Source: Fusarium oxysporum f. sp. lycopersici 4287
Taxonomy: Eukaryota > Ascomycota > Sordariomycetes > Hypocreales > Nectriaceae
Reading direction: 5' to 3'
Assembly: GCF_000149955.1 (NCBI RefSeq)
Contig: NC_030998.1
Span: forward strand, 1,626,922-1,638,194
Length of the DNA: 11,273 bases
The position numbers were made by a program, and so were the translations under genes. The notes beneath the pieces are model-generated. The model made no database searches and was not told the origin of the DNA. It saw only the letters and a list, made by a program, of their open reading frames with translations. Shown one piece after another: positions 9,104 through 11,273 of the stretch; positions within the stretch are counted from its first letter, which is position 1, and every line of letters starts with the position of its first letter.

Positions 9104-9156
9104 GCACGACCGATGGTGCACCTAAGATCACGTGACCTTCGCACCACCGGTCGTGC
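9104..9156. promoter_or_regulatory. Inverted repeat flanking a TCACGTGA E-box
   Basis: Arm 1 (9104-9119, GCACGACCGATGGTGC) and arm 2 (9141-9156, GCACCACCGGTCGTGC) are inverted copies with one mismatch in 16. The 21-nt spacer holds the 8-nt palindrome TCACGTGA at 9128-9135, nearly at the centre of symmetry. CACGTG is the core recognised by bHLH factors such as Cbf1/Pho4 types (family knowledge). The site is about 130-185 bp upstream of the ABC start. Confidence 0.5.
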
Positions 9157-9201
9157 GAATAATATCCGTCATGTAAGAGGCATAGGTGGCCTTATGGAAA
9201 A

Positions 9202-9219
9202 GGGGTAAATTTGCACCCC
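9202..9219. mobile_element. Possible left terminal sequence of the MULE
   Basis: GGGGTAAATTTGCACCCC begins and ends with inverted GGGGT/ACCCC and lies 62 bp before the transposase ATG. Fungal DNA elements often start in such G-rich termini and MULEs make target duplications of about 9 bp. The right end is outside the window, so neither the inverted partner nor a target duplication can be seen. Confidence 0.3.
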
Positions 9220-9281
9220 AATTCAACGATCAACAGTTTCTGCAGCATCAATTCAACTTGCCGTGCTTTTCTTCTACTATA

Positions 9282-11273
9282 ATGGACTCAATTGGCATTC
9301 ACCGTCAATTCCCTGATGATGCTCTTCCTCCTGAAGGCCACTACAGCTCACGGGAGGAACTACGTTCAGCAATTAATGCTTGGGCAGCGCCACGAGGTTA
9401 TGCCTTTGTGATCAAGAGATCTTCGAAGACTGCCAATGGAAGAACTCACGTTATCTTCAACTGTGACCGTGGAGCAGGGCGTATTCCCTCCCTTTCAGAC
9501 CGTCGGCAAACTACAACACGTCGTACAGGATGCCTCTTCTCTGTATTAGCAAAGGAAAGCCTGTGTAAGACCATATGGAGTCTCAGGCATCGTCCCGGAC
9601 CTCAATTCAGTCAGCACAATCATGAACCAAGCTTCAGTGAAGTGGCACATCCAACACTTCGTCAGCTATGACGCCAAGAGGAAATAACAGTCAATCAACT
9701 CACCAATGCCGGCATTGCGCCAAAGGAGATTGGATCCTTCTTACGCATTACCTCAAATATACTTGCTACGCAGCAGGATATCTACAATTGCATTGCGAAG
9801 GGCAGACGAGATCTCTCTAAGGGCCAGAGTAACATTCATGCCCTTGCAGACCAGCTCAATGACGAGGGCTTCTGGAATCGAATATGCCTTGATGAGAGCA
9901 GTAGAGTTACAGCAGTATTATTTGCACATCCGAAGTCACTGGAATACCTTAAAACATATCCTGAAGTGCTTATATTGGACTCTACATATAAGACCAATAG
10001 GTTCAAGATGCCTCTCCTTGATATAGTTGGAGTTGATGCTTGCCAACGGACCTTCTGTATTGCATTTGCATTCCTCAGTGGCGAGGAAGAGGGTGACTTT
10101 ACCTGGGCTCTTCAAGCGTTACGATCTGTATATGAGGATCATAACATAGGCCTTCCATCTGTAATACTTACAGATCGGTGCCTCGCTTGTATGAATGCTG
10201 TTTCCTCCTGTTTCCCAGGTTCAGCCCTATTCTTATGCCTATGGCATATCAATAAAGCAGTTCAGAGCTATTGCAGGCCTGCATTTACTCGAGGTAAAGA
10301 CAATCCTCAAGTTCTTGGAGGAGAGTCTGAAGAGTGGAAGGAGTTCTTTAACTTTTGGCATGAGATTGTAGCCTCAACGACTGAGGATATCTACAACGAG
10401 AGGCTTGAGAAGTTCAAGAAGCGTTATATCCCTGACTATATCAATGAGGTGGGCTACATCCTGGAAACCTGGCTAGATCTCTATAAGAAGAGCTTCGTCA
10501 AGGCTTGGGTCAACACTCACCTTCACTTCGAGCAATATGCTACATCACGGGTTGAGGGCATTCATTCGCTTATCAACTTACATTTAAACCACTCGCAAGT
10601 TGATCTCTTTGAGGCCTGGAGGATCATCAAGCTTGTTCTGATGAACCAGCTTAGTCAACTTGAGGCAAATCAAGCCAGGCAGCATATTGGCAACCCTATT
10701 CGCGAATCTAGGGTATTATACAGCAATATCCGTGGTTGGATATCACATGAAGCCCTGCGGAAGGTTGAGACTCAACGGGAACGACTATTGAAAGAGGTTC
10801 CTGTGTGTACAGGGGTATTCACTAGGACTCTTGGTCTGCCTTGTGCTCATAGCCTTCAGCCCTTACTGGAGCAGAATCAGCCCCTTCTACTGAATCATTT
10901 CCACTCACATTGGCATCTTCGACGCCCAGGAAGCCCCCAGTTCCTTATTGAGCCTCGTAAGCAGTTTGATCGTCTAACAGCTAGTTCAACGCTGCCACCA
11001 ACAAGCACACAACGTGAGCCTTCCACGTTTGAGCGTATTGAGAAGGAACTACAACCAAAGGCACCGCCAAAGTGTTCAAGATGTCATCAGCAAGGCCACA
11101 TGATGACCTCTAAAGCATGCCCCCTACGTTACAAGCATCTATTGCAGGCTCCTACCCAAACCTCTACGATACAGGCTCCTACTCAAGCCTCTACAACAAC
11201 GCATACAATAACACATACAACAGCTCGCTCTGTAACCCGCTCACTATCCCCATCATCCTCATCAGGATCCTCT
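9282..11273 (+). CDS. MULE (Hop-like) transposase, 3' end cut by window, one in-frame TGA
   Basis: Mutator-like transposase: cut-and-paste DNA integration by a DDE-type domain. The frame runs 664 codons to the window edge with one interruption, TGA at codon 130 (9669-9671). Layout: FAR1-type DNA-binding N-terminus at about 15-125 (GYAFVIKRSS, the RHRPGP and HNHEPS stretch); MULE catalytic domain with D233 (ILDSTYKTN), D298 (ILTDR), a CLWH motif at 319-322 and E425 (SRVEGIH); a SWIM-like zinc finger at about 509-523 (CTGVF...GLPCAH); a zinc knuckle C598-x2-C601-x4-H606-x6-C613; and a Thr/Gln-rich tail with two QAPTQ repeats. No intron is needed, typical for these elements. The catalytic triad is intact, so decay seems recent: one nonsense mutation or a sequencing error. 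The start at 9282 (MDSIG) is preferred over the in-frame ATG at 9186, because the candidate element end at 9202-9219 would fall inside the longer version. Confidence 0.85.
9669..9671 (+). pseudogene. In-frame TGA in the transposase (codon 130)
   Basis: The codons read CGT CAG CTA TGA CGC CAA GAG, and the frame continues open on both sides with family-like sequence. A CGA-to-TGA transition or a TCA-to-TGA transversion would explain it. As it stands only a 129-residue DNA-binding fragment would be made from the ATG at 9282. Confidence 0.8.
11145..11198 (+). repeat. Two 27-bp coding repeats in the transposase tail
   Basis: 11145-11171 and 11172-11198 encode QAPTQTSTI and QAPTQASTT in tandem, followed by Thr/His-rich codons. 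This looks like low-complexity expansion after the zinc knuckle. Confidence 0.7.

Larger units (their letters stand above)
8972..9281. promoter_or_regulatory. Intergenic region: ABC promoter and left flank of the MULE
   Basis: These 310 bp lie between the divergent starts of the ABC gene (8971, minus) and the MULE transposase (9282, plus). It contains an inverted repeat around an E-box (9104-9156) and an 18-nt palindrome-like sequence that may mark the left end of the MULE (9202-9219). If the element starts near 9202, the native ABC promoter is about 230 bp up to the insertion point, and the rest is displaced. Confidence 0.55.

Noticed and set aside
9186..9281. Upstream in-frame ATG as start of the transposase
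   Set aside because: The extra 32 residues look unlike the family and would include the candidate element end at 9202-9219.
9565..9665. Intron that would remove the in-frame TGA of the transposase
   Set aside because: GTAAGA at 9565 with the AG at 9664-9665 would shift the frame and delete the conserved RHRPGP/HNHEPS part. A short 18-nt alternative at 9661 is too small for an intron.
9706..10026. 106-codon plus-strand frame inside the transposase
   Set aside because: It is in a different frame from the transposase, whose own frame carries the conserved D233 motif over the same bases.

Overview
The window looks like nuclear DNA of a filamentous ascomycete. Its genes carry short introns (46-75 nt) with GT/AG borders and CTAAC- or GCTAAT-like branch sites. 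Its gene families (a fungal MIPC-synthase-type GT32 enzyme, an Hmt1-type ABC half-transporter, an Aur1/Ipt1-type PAP2 protein and a Hop/MULE-type transposase) also point there. No genus can be named from sequence alone.

Layout as given: (1) 1-3446 holds a GT32 glycosyltransferase gene (+) and, convergent to it, the C-terminal part of an Hmt1-like ABC transporter gene (-). (2) 3447-3546 is a 100-N gap. (3) 3547-7564 holds the 5' part of a PAP2/Aur1-like gene (-), a 909-bp divergent intergenic region, a second GT32 gene (+) and a second copy of the ABC transporter 3' end (-). (4) 7565-7664 is a second 100-N gap. (5) 7665-11273 holds the N-terminal part of the ABC transporter (-), its 5' flank, and a Mutator-like (MULE) transposase gene (+) that runs off the window and has one in-frame TGA.

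The main observation concerns assembly structure. Bases 1-2656 and 4909-7564 appear to be the same sequence (offset 4908), introns and intergenic DNA included. The first contig then continues for 790 bp (2657-3446) and stops in the middle of an ABC membrane domain. The third contig (7665 onward) starts, in the same reading phase, at the residues that should come just before that point. The first contig therefore supplies the piece missing from the second gap. The simplest reading is one locus, PAP2-like (-) / GT32 (+) / Hmt1-like ABC (-) / MULE (+), with one contig placed twice. A real recent tandem duplication is the alternative.

Biology: the PAP2/Aur1-like and GT32 genes are divergent across one intergenic region on an ungapped contig. 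Both families act on inositol-phosphoceramide head groups in the Golgi, so they may be a co-regulated sphingolipid pair. The ABC gene is a near-complete (about 840-residue) vacuolar-type half-transporter related to heavy-metal-tolerance proteins. The MULE lies about 0.3 kb upstream of it in the opposite orientation. I see no clearly new multi-gene system. The best leads are the false-duplication signature, the sphingolipid gene pair, two palindromic promoter elements, and the MULE end and stop codon.
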